Source: a virus. Taken from it: a stretch of DNA of 64,000 bases. Shown here piece after piece: positions 1 through 9,161 of the stretch (position 1 is the first letter of the stretch; every line of letters begins with the position of its first letter). A program made the position numbers and the translations under genes. The stretch covers positions 62,001 through 126,000 of IMG/VR virus record IMGVR_UViG_3300047558_000137. The stretch is one strand, 5' to 3'. The notes under the pieces are model-generated. The model saw only the letters and a list, made by a program, of their open reading frames with translations, ran no database searches and was not told the DNA's origin.

Positions 1-6
1 GGCCAT

Positions 7-630
7 ATGGCACTAGTTGTCTATAGTGACACATTGCCACGTATGATCCACGACGAAGTTATGCGTCAATTAGAAAGTCCGGTTGGCCAAAACGCCAAAG
101 AACTCAGTGACGTATTATTCCGTACAGTAATGGCCGATGGTCGTAATGCTTTAGAAGTATTGCACCGTGAAGGCTTTATTAAGAAAGTTCCTACTAGCCA
201 AGTGTTAATTACACCAACTAGTAAGAGCACAGTTCGTTTAGATGAACTCAACGACATCTTAGACGAAATGGAAAAGGGTGAAGAAGCCGTTAAACGTTTA
301 CAAGACATTGATAAAAACTCTGGTATGCAAACCAAGAAGCGTGTTCGTGAAGGCCGCGAAGTTGGTATGCCACCAAACAATCAAAGTCTAAGTAGAACCA
401 ATGTTGATGTTAACGCTACTGATAGTGCGGCAGCATATCTAAAGGGCGCTTTAAGCGACAGTGATCTTGCAGAACAGCGCAAGAGCCAAGCTGAACAAAT
501 GAAGCGTCAGGCCGAGCAGTTACTTGCTGAAGCCAAGAGATTAGAAACTGAAGCAAATGAACTATCACCTGCAAATGTCAAAACAACAAGAGCCAAAAAA
601 GCCCCGAAGACAAAAAAGCAAGAGGCTTAA
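7..630 (+). CDS. Conserved phage protein with C-terminal coiled coil
   Basis: I do not recognise a function. The 207 aa product has an apparently folded N-terminal half (about residues 1-85), then a charged linker. From about residue 155 it has a Gln/Glu/Ala/Lys-rich heptad-like stretch ending in a Lys-rich tail, so a coiled coil is likely. The first ATG lies 6 bases from the window edge, so the true start may be upstream. It leads a + strand operon with the nucleotide-metabolism genes, and the next gene starts inside its 3' end. Confidence 0.7.
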   Translation: MALVVYSDTLPRMIHDEVMRQLESPVGQNAKELSDVLFRTVMADGRNALEVLHREGFIKKVPTSQVLITPTSKSTVRLDELNDILDEMEKGEEAVKRLQDIDKNSGMQTKKRVREGREVGMPPNNQSLSRTNVDVNATDSAAAYLKGALSDSDLAEQRKSQAEQMKRQAEQLLAEAKRLETEANELSPANVKTTRAKKAPKTKKQEA

Positions 631-922
631 TTTAAATAAAAGAGAACAATGGGAGCGATTACTCAAGGAAGTTAATACTGAGTACGCACCCATTGGTGTT
701 ATTTTATTCTTAACAGTTAACTTAAAAGACGGAACTAAGGTCGAAGTTAACATAGCCGAAATGCTCGAAGACGGTGCCGATCCTGAAGTGATCGAAAACA
801 TCGTCACCAAGAAACTAAATGAACTAGATCACATTATTAGTGACGTTGACTTTCATATCAGCGTTGATAGTGTTGCAAAGACAGTTCAACCCTTTACCGA
901 TCAACTTTTAAGAGACTTATGA
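575..922 (+). CDS. Small hypothetical protein
   Basis: Unknown function, about 115 aa from the ATG at 575, which I prefer over the in-frame ATG at 557 because the protein then begins MSKQQEPKKPRRQ. A Lys/Arg-rich N-terminus precedes a compact alpha/beta-like domain with a run of hydrophobic beta residues (about 38-50) and an acidic helix. It overlaps the 3' end of the preceding gene by 56 bases, and its TGA overlaps the folA start (ATGA), so translation is probably coupled. Confidence 0.65.
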   Translation: MSKQQEPKKPRRQKSKRLNLNKREQWERLLKEVNTEYAPIGVILFLTVNLKDGTKVEVNIAEMLEDGADPEVIENIVTKKLNELDHIISDVDFHISVDSVAKTVQPFTDQLLRDL

Positions 923-1428
923 TTAACGCCTTATTCGCCGTAGACAGTTACGGCGGAATGGGGTTTAATGGTACAATGCCATGGCCTCACAATTCCGCTG
1001 ACTTACAAAATTTTAAATCTTTAACAATGGGACATGTTGTTGTCATGGGTCGTAAGACTTGGTCTGACAAAAACTTACCAAAGCCCTTATTAGGAAGAAC
1101 AACTTACGTTGCTACGAACAAACCGTTCTTACCATACACATCAACTATTTCTGGAGATTTAAAAACAGAAATTCTTAAACTAGAAGACCTACACCGAGAC
1201 AAAATTATTTGGGTCATTGGCGGTCCTGAAGTATTAGAACAATGTGATGGAATTTTTGATCGTTTATATTTGACTCACTACAAAGGATCGTATAAAATAG
1301 ATACTAAGTTAAATCTAAAAAACTTTTTATCTGGGTGGAGTCAAAAGACAGCCACAGCAGATCCTAAAACAAATTTTACAACAGTGGTATATGAAAGTTT
1401 ATTTAAACGCACTTCAAGAAGTTCTTAA
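919..1428 (+). CDS. folA: Dihydrofolate reductase
   Basis: Reduces dihydrofolate to tetrahydrofolate with NADPH, regenerating the cofactor oxidised by thymidylate synthase. The 169 aa length fits the family. Visible hallmarks are the N-terminal strand MINALFAVD, the substrate loop GMGFNGTMPWP (Met20-loop equivalent), the NADPH-binding VVMGRKTW, and the late IWVIGGPEV glycine pair. The ATG overlaps the upstream TGA. The 3' end overlaps thyA by 38 bases, the classic phage folA-thyA pairing. It acts in the cytoplasm to supply dTMP during phage DNA synthesis. Confidence 0.93.
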   Translation: MINALFAVDSYGGMGFNGTMPWPHNSADLQNFKSLTMGHVVVMGRKTWSDKNLPKPLLGRTTYVATNKPFLPYTSTISGDLKTEILKLEDLHRDKIIWVIGGPEVLEQCDGIFDRLYLTHYKGSYKIDTKLNLKNFLSGWSQKTATADPKTNFTTVVYESLFKRTSRSS

Positions 1429-2305
1429 TAATGGAACCGTTAAGCAAGATCGAACTGGCACTGGAACTATTAGTCAATTTGGTATGCAACAGAGATATAA
1501 TCTTGCAGAATCCTTTCCAGCGGTTACAACTAAAAAACTAGCCTGGAAATCTGTTGTATCAGAGTTGCTGTGGTTCATTGAAGGTTCAGGAGATGAAAAG
1601 CGGTTGCGAGAGATATTACATGGTAGCACCGAGTCTAGCAAGACGACTATCTGGACTGCAAATGCCACAGCACCTTATTGGCAACCTAAGGCCAAATACG
1701 AAGGAGACTTAGGTCGTGTATATGGAGTACAATGGCGCAAGTGGCGCACTCCAGTAGAACACAAACAAGAAACATTTAAAGATGATTTTGGTAGCACATA
1801 CAGTAGAGATGGATATGTGCATTTTAAAGAAGTCGATCAACTAAAGTCGTTGATTGAGGGTATTAAAGCAGACCCACACGGACGAAGACACATATTGACA
1901 GCGTGGAACCCCGGAGAATTAGAACTCATGGCTCTGCCCCCGTGTCATTGCTTTTCACAGTTTTATGTTAGTGCAGATGGCCGACTAAGTTGCCAAATGT
2001 ATCAAAGAAGTTGCGACCTGTTTTTAGGTGTCCCATTTAATATCGCAAGCTACTCGCTCCTTACTGCGATGATAGCTCAAGTGTGCGGCCTAGCGGTCGG
2101 AGAGTTCGTTCACGTTCTCGGCGATGCACACATCTACCTAAACCATGTTGAACAGGTAAAAGAACAGCTATCACGTGAACCATTACCTGCGCCAACTCTT
2201 TGGTTGAATCCTGACATAACTGATATTACAAAGTTTACTATGGCCGATATCAGACTAGACGGATACACAAGCCATGCAACAATTAAAGCGGAGATGGCAG
2301 TATGA
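1391..2305 (+). CDS. thyA: Thymidylate synthase (ThyA type)
   Basis: Methylates dUMP to dTMP using methylene-tetrahydrofolate. The 304 aa product contains the catalytic cysteine context LPPCHCFSQFYV, the dUMP-binding QRSCDLFLGVPFNIASYS segment and the GDAHIYLNH motif near the C-terminus. It is longer than the 264 aa E. coli enzyme, partly from an insertion at about residues 70-130, a size common in phages and Gram-positives. It starts inside folA, and its TGA overlaps the epimerase start. A complete enzyme is expected. Confidence 0.94.
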   Translation: MKVYLNALQEVLNNGTVKQDRTGTGTISQFGMQQRYNLAESFPAVTTKKLAWKSVVSELLWFIEGSGDEKRLREILHGSTESSKTTIWTANATAPYWQPKAKYEGDLGRVYGVQWRKWRTPVEHKQETFKDDFGSTYSRDGYVHFKEVDQLKSLIEGIKADPHGRRHILTAWNPGELELMALPPCHCFSQFYVSADGRLSCQMYQRSCDLFLGVPFNIASYSLLTAMIAQVCGLAVGEFVHVLGDAHIYLNHVEQVKEQLSREPLPAPTLWLNPDITDITKFTMADIRLDGYTSHATIKAEMAV

Positions 2306-3267
2306 AATTTATTGTAACCGGTGGTGCTGGCTTTATTGGACACAATGTTGTTAGACAGCTCGAATCACAAGGGCACGACTGCTTTGTATTAGACAGCGTA
2401 ACAGATTATGGGTTTGTTAATGCAGACGAATTAGCATACCTGTACCAAGAACGTAGATCACGTATGAAGTCGGGAGTACATCATATTGATCTCAGAGATC
2501 ATAAATCTGTAGAAGATTTCTTTCGTGCGTTTAACGGTGTACATGCAGTAATACATTTGGCCAGCTTTCCCCGACAGAAAGTAGTTGGCCAAAATCCTAT
2601 ACTAGCCAGCGAAGTAATGAGTACCAGTCTAGTAAACATGTTGGAACTAACAAGACAGCTTGGTATACCTAAGTTTGTTTATATTAGTAGCAGTATGGTC
2701 TACGGAGACTTTAATGATGATGTCACTGAAGACTACAACTGCCGACCACAGGGACAATATGGAATTATGAAACTAATGGGAGAACACCTTGTTAAAGATT
2801 ATACTCGTCGTGGTTGCTTTGATCATGTTATTATTCGTCCCTCTGCTGTCTATGGCGAGTACGATGTCGAAGATCGTGTGGTTAGTAAATTCATGCTTAG
2901 TGCTATGCGCGGCGAAACTCTACGTGTTAATGGAGCAAATGAAACACTCGATTTCACGTATGTAGAAGATGCTGCCGCCGGTATCGTGGGCGCCGCATTA
3001 AACCCTAAAGCGGTTAATGGAACATATAACATTACAAAGTCGCATAGCACAAGTCTATTAGAAGCGGCTGCATTGGCTATTAAGATTGCAGGAAAAGGCA
3101 GTGTTGAAGTTCGCGACAAGGATGCAGATTTCCCATCACGTGGTGCATTAAACATTGCAGCCGCACGTAGGGACTTTGGGTTCAATCCTACTGTAGATGT
3201 TGAAGAAGGATTTCAACGTTACCACGATTGGTTTAAAGCGAGTGAGTTTTGGGCACCAAAGCTATAA
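2302..3267 (+). CDS. NAD-dependent sugar epimerase/dehydratase (extended SDR)
   Basis: A nucleotide-sugar epimerase or dehydratase of 321 aa. It begins with the Rossmann motif TGGAGFIG (residues 6-13), has the SSSMVYGD strand and a catalytic-type Tyr-x-x-x-Lys (YGIMK, about residues 153-157). The substrate is not obvious. The ATGA overlap with thyA and the following DegT aminotransferase suggest a two-gene sugar-modifying unit for a nucleotide sugar used in glycan synthesis. Confidence 0.85.
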   Translation: MKFIVTGGAGFIGHNVVRQLESQGHDCFVLDSVTDYGFVNADELAYLYQERRSRMKSGVHHIDLRDHKSVEDFFRAFNGVHAVIHLASFPRQKVVGQNPILASEVMSTSLVNMLELTRQLGIPKFVYISSSMVYGDFNDDVTEDYNCRPQGQYGIMKLMGEHLVKDYTRRGCFDHVIIRPSAVYGEYDVEDRVVSKFMLSAMRGETLRVNGANETLDFTYVEDAAAGIVGAALNPKAVNGTYNITKSHSTSLLEAAALAIKIAGKGSVEVRDKDADFPSRGALNIAAARRDFGFNPTVDVEEGFQRYHDWFKASEFWAPKL

Positions 3268-4352
3268 TTCCGTTTTTTGGTATTAAGCGACAGTACCAAA
3301 ATCTACGCGAAGAATTACTACATATTACTGACCAAGTATATAGTAGTGGTAAAGTATTAGACGGGGAATACACCCAGCGGTTTGAGCAGTTAATTGCTAC
3401 CCGCTGTAATAGACGCTTTGCAATCGCGGTAAATTCGTGTACGCAAGGGCTTTTATTCGCGCTACAAACGCTTTATCCGCCGGGGTTGGTACTCATACCT
3501 ACCCTGAGCTTTGCAGCCACGTTAAACACGGTTTTATTAACCGAGCATGTACCCGCTTTTGTGGACGTGGATTACCAGGGTCTAATGGATCTAAATAATG
3601 TAAACTTTAGTTTAAATGATCGGAATATTGCCGCTGTTATGTATGTTAACTTATTCGGTAATACTTTGGACTACGATAAGTTTAGGGTAATGACTGAGTT
3701 TTGGGGACAGAAGCCACGCATCATCGAAGATGCTGCTCAGAGTTTCGGCGCACGATATAAGGGCATACCGTCGGGAAAGATGGGAGATGTCAGTGTACTA
3801 AGTTTTGATCCAACTAAGAATCTACCCAACTATGGATCAGGCGGAATGATCCTAACCGACGATTATCACTTGGCCGAGAACTTTCTTGATCTACGTGACA
3901 ACGGTAAACATGGTATACACGAAGCACCGGGTACTAACAGCAAGATGAGTGAAAGTGACTGTGCTCAGTTAACAGTCAAGTTACAATATTTTGATGAGTG
4001 GCAAGATCGTCGTGATGCTATTGCTCGATATTACACTCAACAATTACATCCTTACGTTGATGTATTAGGTCCCGGAGAGGATGTAGAACATGCCTGGCAT
4101 AAGTTTGTCATTCGTGTGCAGAACGATAGATACAAACTACAGAGCCATCTAAGCCTTAAAGGCGTAGAAACTAAGATACACTATGCCCAACCATTGGACA
4201 CATTATCAGTTGGTGTTGCCTATGCACAACACGGTGTTTGTATTAACTCTGCTGAGTTTAGTCGAGAGACACTTAGCTTGCCTATATACCCTGAATTAAC
4301 AGATAGCGAAGTTGAATACATCGCGCAATCTGTTAAAGAGTTTTATCATTAA
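3249..4352 (+). CDS. DegT/DnrJ/EryC1/StrS family aminotransferase
   Basis: A PLP-dependent sugar aminotransferase, about 365 aa, the usual family length. It shows the fold-type I pattern: the EDAAQSFGA aspartate that contacts the PLP ring nitrogen, and the SFDPTKNLPNYGSGG segment carrying the Schiff-base lysine. There is no ATG at the 5' end. TTG at 3249 overlaps the epimerase by 19 bases and is the likely start, though a slightly later non-ATG start cannot be excluded. Its tail overlaps the convergent minus-strand gene by 20 bases. It presumably aminates the epimerase product. Confidence 0.85.
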   Translation: MGTKAIIPFFGIKRQYQNLREELLHITDQVYSSGKVLDGEYTQRFEQLIATRCNRRFAIAVNSCTQGLLFALQTLYPPGLVLIPTLSFAATLNTVLLTEHVPAFVDVDYQGLMDLNNVNFSLNDRNIAAVMYVNLFGNTLDYDKFRVMTEFWGQKPRIIEDAAQSFGARYKGIPSGKMGDVSVLSFDPTKNLPNYGSGGMILTDDYHLAENFLDLRDNGKHGIHEAPGTNSKMSESDCAQLTVKLQYFDEWQDRRDAIARYYTQQLHPYVDVLGPGEDVEHAWHKFVIRVQNDRYKLQSHLSLKGVETKIHYAQPLDTLSVGVAYAQHGVCINSAEFSRETLSLPIYPELTDSEVEYIAQSVKEFYH

Positions 4353-4797
4353 GCTCGTAGGCCCTTGGATTAGTTAAGTAGAAATCAGTTTCGCCGGGAC
4401 CTTTTTTGGTATGCAAGTTCCAGTCCGGTAGTAAACGCTTTACCATTCTGGCATACAAACTTGTGCGAGAATCCCCTTCGGAACTAAATCGTATTTCTAA
4501 AACTTTGTTGCCATACTGTTTTAAAAACTCTCTAGTAATATCAACAGCGGATGCTATAACAGTATTGGAATTTCCAGTACCAGTCATTCCAAATGTTTTG
4601 TCCCAACCCTCTTGATCTCGTTGTTGAAATGCAATAGTCCAAACAGTTGGATCACGATGATTCATTACTCTAGCAGACCACAGATACTCAATATCGCCTG
4701 CTTTAAAACTAGCAAATGCTTCTTCGCTACCACGAAATTCCCATGCCCATTGTTTTCCAGGTTGAAATAGTTCAGTGATAAAATCTGTTGCTCGCAT
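4333..4797 (-). CDS. Putative capsid-targeted phage protein of unknown function
   Basis: A 154 aa protein whose N-terminus, MRATDFITEL, is nearly the same as that of two proteins in the 41-43 kb operon and resembles the T4 internal-protein capsid targeting sequence, with a possible prohead-protease site after ITE. The rest is a compact alpha/beta domain. A segment near residues 100-125 (IRFSSEGDSRTSLYARMVKRL) recalls phage proteins sometimes described as acetyltransferase-like, but I cannot assign an activity. It directly follows the 880 aa repeat gene on the same strand. Confidence 0.7.
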   Translation of the reverse strand: MRATDFITELFQPGKQWAWEFRGSEEAFASFKAGDIEYLWSARVMNHRDPTVWTIAFQQRDQEGWDKTFGMTGTGNSNTVIASAVDITREFLKQYGNKVLEIRFSSEGDSRTSLYARMVKRLLPDWNLHTKKGPGETDFYLTNPRAYELNDKTL

Positions 4798-7440
4798 CTA
4801 GTATTTAGCGTCATAACGGGCACGTAACCATGCCCATTCAAAGCTCAACTGTAGCTTTGCGGGATCTCCTGCTACTTCGTCATAGTAGGCAACAGCATCA
4901 TTTGCACCATCTATACAGTAATTGCTATAGTTGCCCTGCGCCACAGTAAGCCAAGTATTGAGTCTATGTTCGGTTTCTAGTGTGGGCTGGGTGGCCATAA
5001 ACAAACGTAGTTTTAATACTTCTCTAAATGCTGTACGCCATGTAGTCCAAGCGTCTTGATTAAAGTGTGCTATGCCCGACAAAACCGGCACTGATTCGTG
5101 CGGTTGTGACAAAGTAAAGTCTATTCCCGGCGCATTATTTGATAAAACGAGGCTCTTATTGTAGGCAATCATGCCCATGTGTCCGTACTCCAGTCCGTTA
5201 ACAGGATTACGTGCATTAAAGATGTAATGCTTTGGCTCTTGCCAATAGTCAGGTTGCCAGTGCCAATCGAACTCGCCGCCCAGAACTTCTAGTTTGGCAA
5301 ACACTGCAAAGAACCAATTTGTTTCACTTGCGCGGGCAGCAGCTTGATACGCAGCCACACGCCCATTAACACCGCGGATCCATTTTACATCACGATTGCT
5401 TTGATAACAGGCGTGCTCGTACCAACGTTGCTCATCTGGTTCCCCATTGCTGATATAGACAATATCCAAATCCGGAGTAAATCTTACATTACGAACTTTG
5501 CTAGTTTCTAAATATGGGTAATCATAGACTTGCGTTTTAATGTACTTCTTGATATCTCTTGGAATCATTGATGTACTCTTATCGGTACTTAGGTCCCTGG
5601 CAACACGATCCTTTTCGGTCCATAGGCAAGTATTGAAATTGCCCATACCAGCAAGATTAGGATCATTGGTAAACATAGCATACGATGATGTAAACGTATG
5701 CGCCTTAATTGCTTCAATTAAGTTGTCACCTTTATAATATACTGCGGGAACTGGCCAACGCTCAACTCGTTGATCAAAAACATAGTTAATAACATTAAAC
5801 CAGTCAAGTAACTCTAGTTCAACCATCTGCTTTTTAAATGATTCAACGTGTATGTAGAATGTATCGCCACGTAGCTCTGCATTATTCTTGCCTGCTACAC
5901 TACCATTAACAAAGCAGTGTATCATTTCCTTTTGCCATGGTTCAGGTTGCCATGTAAAGTCAAAGAAGTCATATGTACAAACACTGTTTAATATCCACAC
6001 ATACTCAGTTGTGGCTGTGTTCATGATACGCTTAAATGTATCCAGGTAGTTATCCATGAATCTAGTCTTAACTACATCATAATGATTGCGTAGCATCTCG
6101 TATTGGCTCTCTGGATTGCCATGATCAATGTAGTACATGTTCCAGATGTTTTCAGGCTTAACTACTTTCTGGTCCGGAACAAAGTTTAAGTTGGGAAATT
6201 CTTCTAAACTCTTGGCCCACTTGGCGTGTCGTTCAAACTCGTAACGATTGATTAAGAATGTATCCGACCATTTGTTGTGTTGACTTGCAAACACATGAGT
6301 CATGTAGTTTTGCCATGGCTCAGCATGCCAAGCAAAATCAAATTCATCATAGTTGTATTCGCTACTAATAACCCAGAATTTACTAGTACGACTACGTGTA
6401 ACACAACGCTTGATAGTATCCATCATGCTGTTGGCATAACGAACTTTTGTTACAGTGTAGTCTTCGGCAAGTCGTTCGTAACGTGCTTGTGCAGTATCAT
6501 TGCCTCTATCAATAAAGAATATATCTAATACTTCAACAGCAGACTTTTGTCCTACTGTGGGAATGTCGCCGCCAAACTTTAGTTCTGTTGCACTGGGCAC
6601 AGTGTATGTTAGGCCAATGCTTTGTTGATAGTCGGTACCAAAGTGATATACATAGGCAGGCTCGCCGGGGTCAGGTACCCAGCTGAAGTCTACACTATCT
6701 TCGTTAACTTCTTCGGGTATAGACCATAGAGTCTTATTAGGTAATAACTCGGCCCTAGGATAGTCCATATACTTTACAGGACTGTCTTCTGTAATGTCGG
6801 GGTGCGTCCATTCCACTGTGGGCATTTTCTCTGCTGGCCAGTGTTGATTGCCAAACACATACGTCATAGGAGGATCGCCTGGATCGGGCAACCAACTGTA
6901 ATCAAAGTGATATCTATGCTCACTCCTACTGCTCCACTGCATCATATTAGTCGCCAGAGTTGCCTTGGGATAATCCATGTACTTGCGTTCAGTGGCACCG
7001 GGTGTGTGGTACTCAACAGTGGGCATTACTTCAGCTGGATACCATTGATTACCGAAGACATATATGTAAGGAGGATCCATTGGATGTGGTACCCAACTAA
7101 AGTCAAAATCCATTGAGTATTTAGATGGTGCCCAATTTTCTAAACTGGCCTTGGTCTCAACTACTGTATGATGAAATTGCCACTTGCGTTCTTGTACACT
7201 ATCCGTGTGTGCTAGGTATGCACCACCATACTGATTCCATTGCGTAGGCCATACGTGCGTGTGTGTACTTTCCCATGGAACAGGCCTATAGTCAAAATCA
7301 AAGTTAGTGTAATCATTGTTCCCATAAATATACCAGTAGTATCCAGTACGGCACTGTGCCGCAGCATCATCAAGATCCTGAGCAGGCTTTTCAAAAGCAA
7401 ACAAGTTGGGTTTTGGCCCTGAATAAAAAACGTCAAACAT
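4798..7440 (-). CDS. 880 aa Trp/Tyr-rich repeat protein
   Basis: A large phage protein of unknown function built from repeats. I can count about seven copies of a motif of the form FDF-x-W-x-P-x-P followed by a Tyr/His-Val-Phe-Gly-Asn-Gln core, near residues 47, 109, 177, 247, 365, 480 and 715. The first half has short tandem copies. The second half has longer units that also carry an IDHGN-like strand and a helix, vaguely like GT-A glycosyltransferase domains. It has no signal peptide or membrane segment. Its start codon overlaps the divergent start at 7439. A multi-domain glycosyltransferase or glycan-binding protein is possible. Confidence 0.8.
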   Translation of the reverse strand: MFDVFYSGPKPNLFAFEKPAQDLDDAAAQCRTGYYWYIYGNNDYTNFDFDYRPVPWESTHTHVWPTQWNQYGGAYLAHTDSVQERKWQFHHTVVETKASLENWAPSKYSMDFDFSWVPHPMDPPYIYVFGNQWYPAEVMPTVEYHTPGATERKYMDYPKATLATNMMQWSSRSEHRYHFDYSWLPDPGDPPMTYVFGNQHWPAEKMPTVEWTHPDITEDSPVKYMDYPRAELLPNKTLWSIPEEVNEDSVDFSWVPDPGEPAYVYHFGTDYQQSIGLTYTVPSATELKFGGDIPTVGQKSAVEVLDIFFIDRGNDTAQARYERLAEDYTVTKVRYANSMMDTIKRCVTRSRTSKFWVISSEYNYDEFDFAWHAEPWQNYMTHVFASQHNKWSDTFLINRYEFERHAKWAKSLEEFPNLNFVPDQKVVKPENIWNMYYIDHGNPESQYEMLRNHYDVVKTRFMDNYLDTFKRIMNTATTEYVWILNSVCTYDFFDFTWQPEPWQKEMIHCFVNGSVAGKNNAELRGDTFYIHVESFKKQMVELELLDWFNVINYVFDQRVERWPVPAVYYKGDNLIEAIKAHTFTSSYAMFTNDPNLAGMGNFNTCLWTEKDRVARDLSTDKSTSMIPRDIKKYIKTQVYDYPYLETSKVRNVRFTPDLDIVYISNGEPDEQRWYEHACYQSNRDVKWIRGVNGRVAAYQAAARASETNWFFAVFAKLEVLGGEFDWHWQPDYWQEPKHYIFNARNPVNGLEYGHMGMIAYNKSLVLSNNAPGIDFTLSQPHESVPVLSGIAHFNQDAWTTWRTAFREVLKLRLFMATQPTLETEHRLNTWLTVAQGNYSNYCIDGANDAVAYYDEVAGDPAKLQLSFEWAWLRARYDAKY

Positions 7441-8620
7441 GTATAATATAGCTAACCATTATGAGAATATCTACGAGTATCTTAAGACTATTATAACAGA
7501 TCCTCGATTATTATATCTCTACCCTTTTGGATCAACTCAACCAGAAAATATAGAGATACTTAGAAATGACATTGATCCACCAGTACGCCGGGGCCCTCTG
7601 TTTATATTCTACGATCAAGAGCCTTTAAATTTTTCTTATAACCAACCATTCTTTGATTACATTATAGAAAATACAAAAGGTCCTTATGTATTAGTACACA
7701 CCGAAAGAACAAGTGAGGAAGTGGACCGTATATGCGACCATTATGGGTTTGCCAAACTAGAATATTTCTTTCATATATTTGCAGCCGCAGATTGGTACAG
7801 GGGACATGAGTACTTACCTGGAATTGTTGCACCCGAAAATAGAAAGTTATCTAAGTCCTACATTACATTTAATAGACTAACAAGCAATGAACGTATATAT
7901 CGTAGTTTATTTGTTAATGAACTATACAAGGCAGATTTATTAGAATCGGGGCATGTTAGTTTTAGTAAAGATTGCCCCGATGGTGGCAGATTTGACATTA
8001 ATTTACTTGCTGGCATAGAGAACCAAGGACTTGATTCCTTGCTAGTTAAAGATGCTATTACCAATATAAATCAATTGCCTGAGCTGCGTATAGACTTTCC
8101 CGATCAACATATACCTAATCAGAGTATGTTGTTAAGCCCACTGCAACAACTAATGGAGAGCTTTATATTTGTAGTTACAGAAACCTGCTATTGGCAAAAC
8201 AAAACTCATTTAACAGAAAAGATATTTAAACCTATTGTTCTACGTATGCCGTTTGTATTAGTTGGCTGTACAAACAATCTAGAATATTTACGTAGTTACG
8301 GGTTTAAGACATTTGGTAATTACTGGGATGAAAGTTACGATTCTATTGAAGATCCAATATTGCGTATGCAGGCCGTGGCTGCTATCTTAAAACAACTGTC
8401 TAATATGACGGCAGATGAACAATATCGTATGCTGTTGGATATGCAACCTATACTAGAGCACAACTACAATCTATTCAATGATCCTGCATTTGTTAGAAAA
8501 GAATGGGATCACCTGTTAAGTCAACTTAATAGTATAAGTGCCTATTATAAATTTGAGCCACCGTATACCCTTGACTTGAAAACAGGACAGGCGATTCCTA
8601 AAGTATTACAAGATGCTTGA
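7439..8620 (+). CDS. Glycosyltransferase-like protein (GT10-like C-terminus)
   Basis: A 393 aa protein. Its C-terminal third has the pattern LTEKIFKPIVLRMPFVLVG followed by LEYLRSYGFKTF and DESYD, typical of phage proteins related to fucosyltransferase/exostosin-type GT-B enzymes. A middle segment, YITFNRLTSNERIYRS, fits the preceding strand-helix. The product of the gene at 26134 shares the same C-terminal pattern. Its ATG overlaps the start codon of the divergent 880 aa gene, and its 3' end overlaps the convergent HNH-like gene. The acceptor is unknown. Confidence 0.6.
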   Translation: MYNIANHYENIYEYLKTIITDPRLLYLYPFGSTQPENIEILRNDIDPPVRRGPLFIFYDQEPLNFSYNQPFFDYIIENTKGPYVLVHTERTSEEVDRICDHYGFAKLEYFFHIFAAADWYRGHEYLPGIVAPENRKLSKSYITFNRLTSNERIYRSLFVNELYKADLLESGHVSFSKDCPDGGRFDINLLAGIENQGLDSLLVKDAITNINQLPELRIDFPDQHIPNQSMLLSPLQQLMESFIFVVTETCYWQNKTHLTEKIFKPIVLRMPFVLVGCTNNLEYLRSYGFKTFGNYWDESYDSIEDPILRMQAVAAILKQLSNMTADEQYRMLLDMQPILEHNYNLFNDPAFVRKEWDHLLSQLNSISAYYKFEPPYTLDLKTGQAIPKVLQDA

Positions 8621-9161
8621 AGTAATTGAAATGTTGCTCTAAGGTCCAAGTGGCAGGATCAATTACCGTACCATCATATGTTTCGTATACGGCCGTAAAC
8701 ACGTTTGTATAACGTTGGAATGGTAACCACATATTAGGTGTTTTACTGGCCCAACCTGCATCTTTAAGTGCCATATGTTTAGTGCGGCTTAATCGCACAG
8801 TGGGCGCATTAAGCGCCTGCTCGGTGGTTATAGTGCCTGCTAGTAACAGATCACGAATACGACTTGCTGGGATCAGATGTTCAAAGTCGCATTGATCGTC
8901 TGCATTAACTTCGTGATAATGTGCTTTCATGCCATCACGCTCCTCAATGCAGTAGGCGTGGTATCGACGAAGATAATAATCAATATCGTTACGAACTTCC
9001 CGTAACCACTGTTGATCATTCTTAATGATTTGATATTCGCCTACTAAGCGATCAATATGCGTACTGCAATGTTTAGCCACAGTACGGTAAGTCTCAGATG
9101 TACGCTTAGTCTTACCGTAGACTGGTGCTGTAAATTTCTCTAATGATTCTTGAAGTGTCAT
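8598..9161 (-). CDS. HNH-like nuclease-associated protein
   Basis: A 187 aa protein. Near residues 91-103 it has CDFEHLIPASRIR, which looks like the beta-beta-alpha metal core of HNH-type endonucleases (His before a hydrophobic-Pro turn). A downstream SRTKHM could supply a last histidine. The first 90 residues are helical and charged. It overlaps the ParB-like gene upstream (ATGA type). A nuclease is plausible, but the metal site is not complete enough to be sure. The family occurs in phages, where it is usually left unnamed. Confidence 0.5.
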   Translation of the reverse strand: MTLQESLEKFTAPVYGKTKRTSETYRTVAKHCSTHIDRLVGEYQIIKNDQQWLREVRNDIDYYLRRYHAYCIEERDGMKAHYHEVNADDQCDFEHLIPASRIRDLLLAGTITTEQALNAPTVRLSRTKHMALKDAGWASKTPNMWLPFQRYTNVFTAVYETYDGTVIDPATWTLEQHFNYFKHLVIL

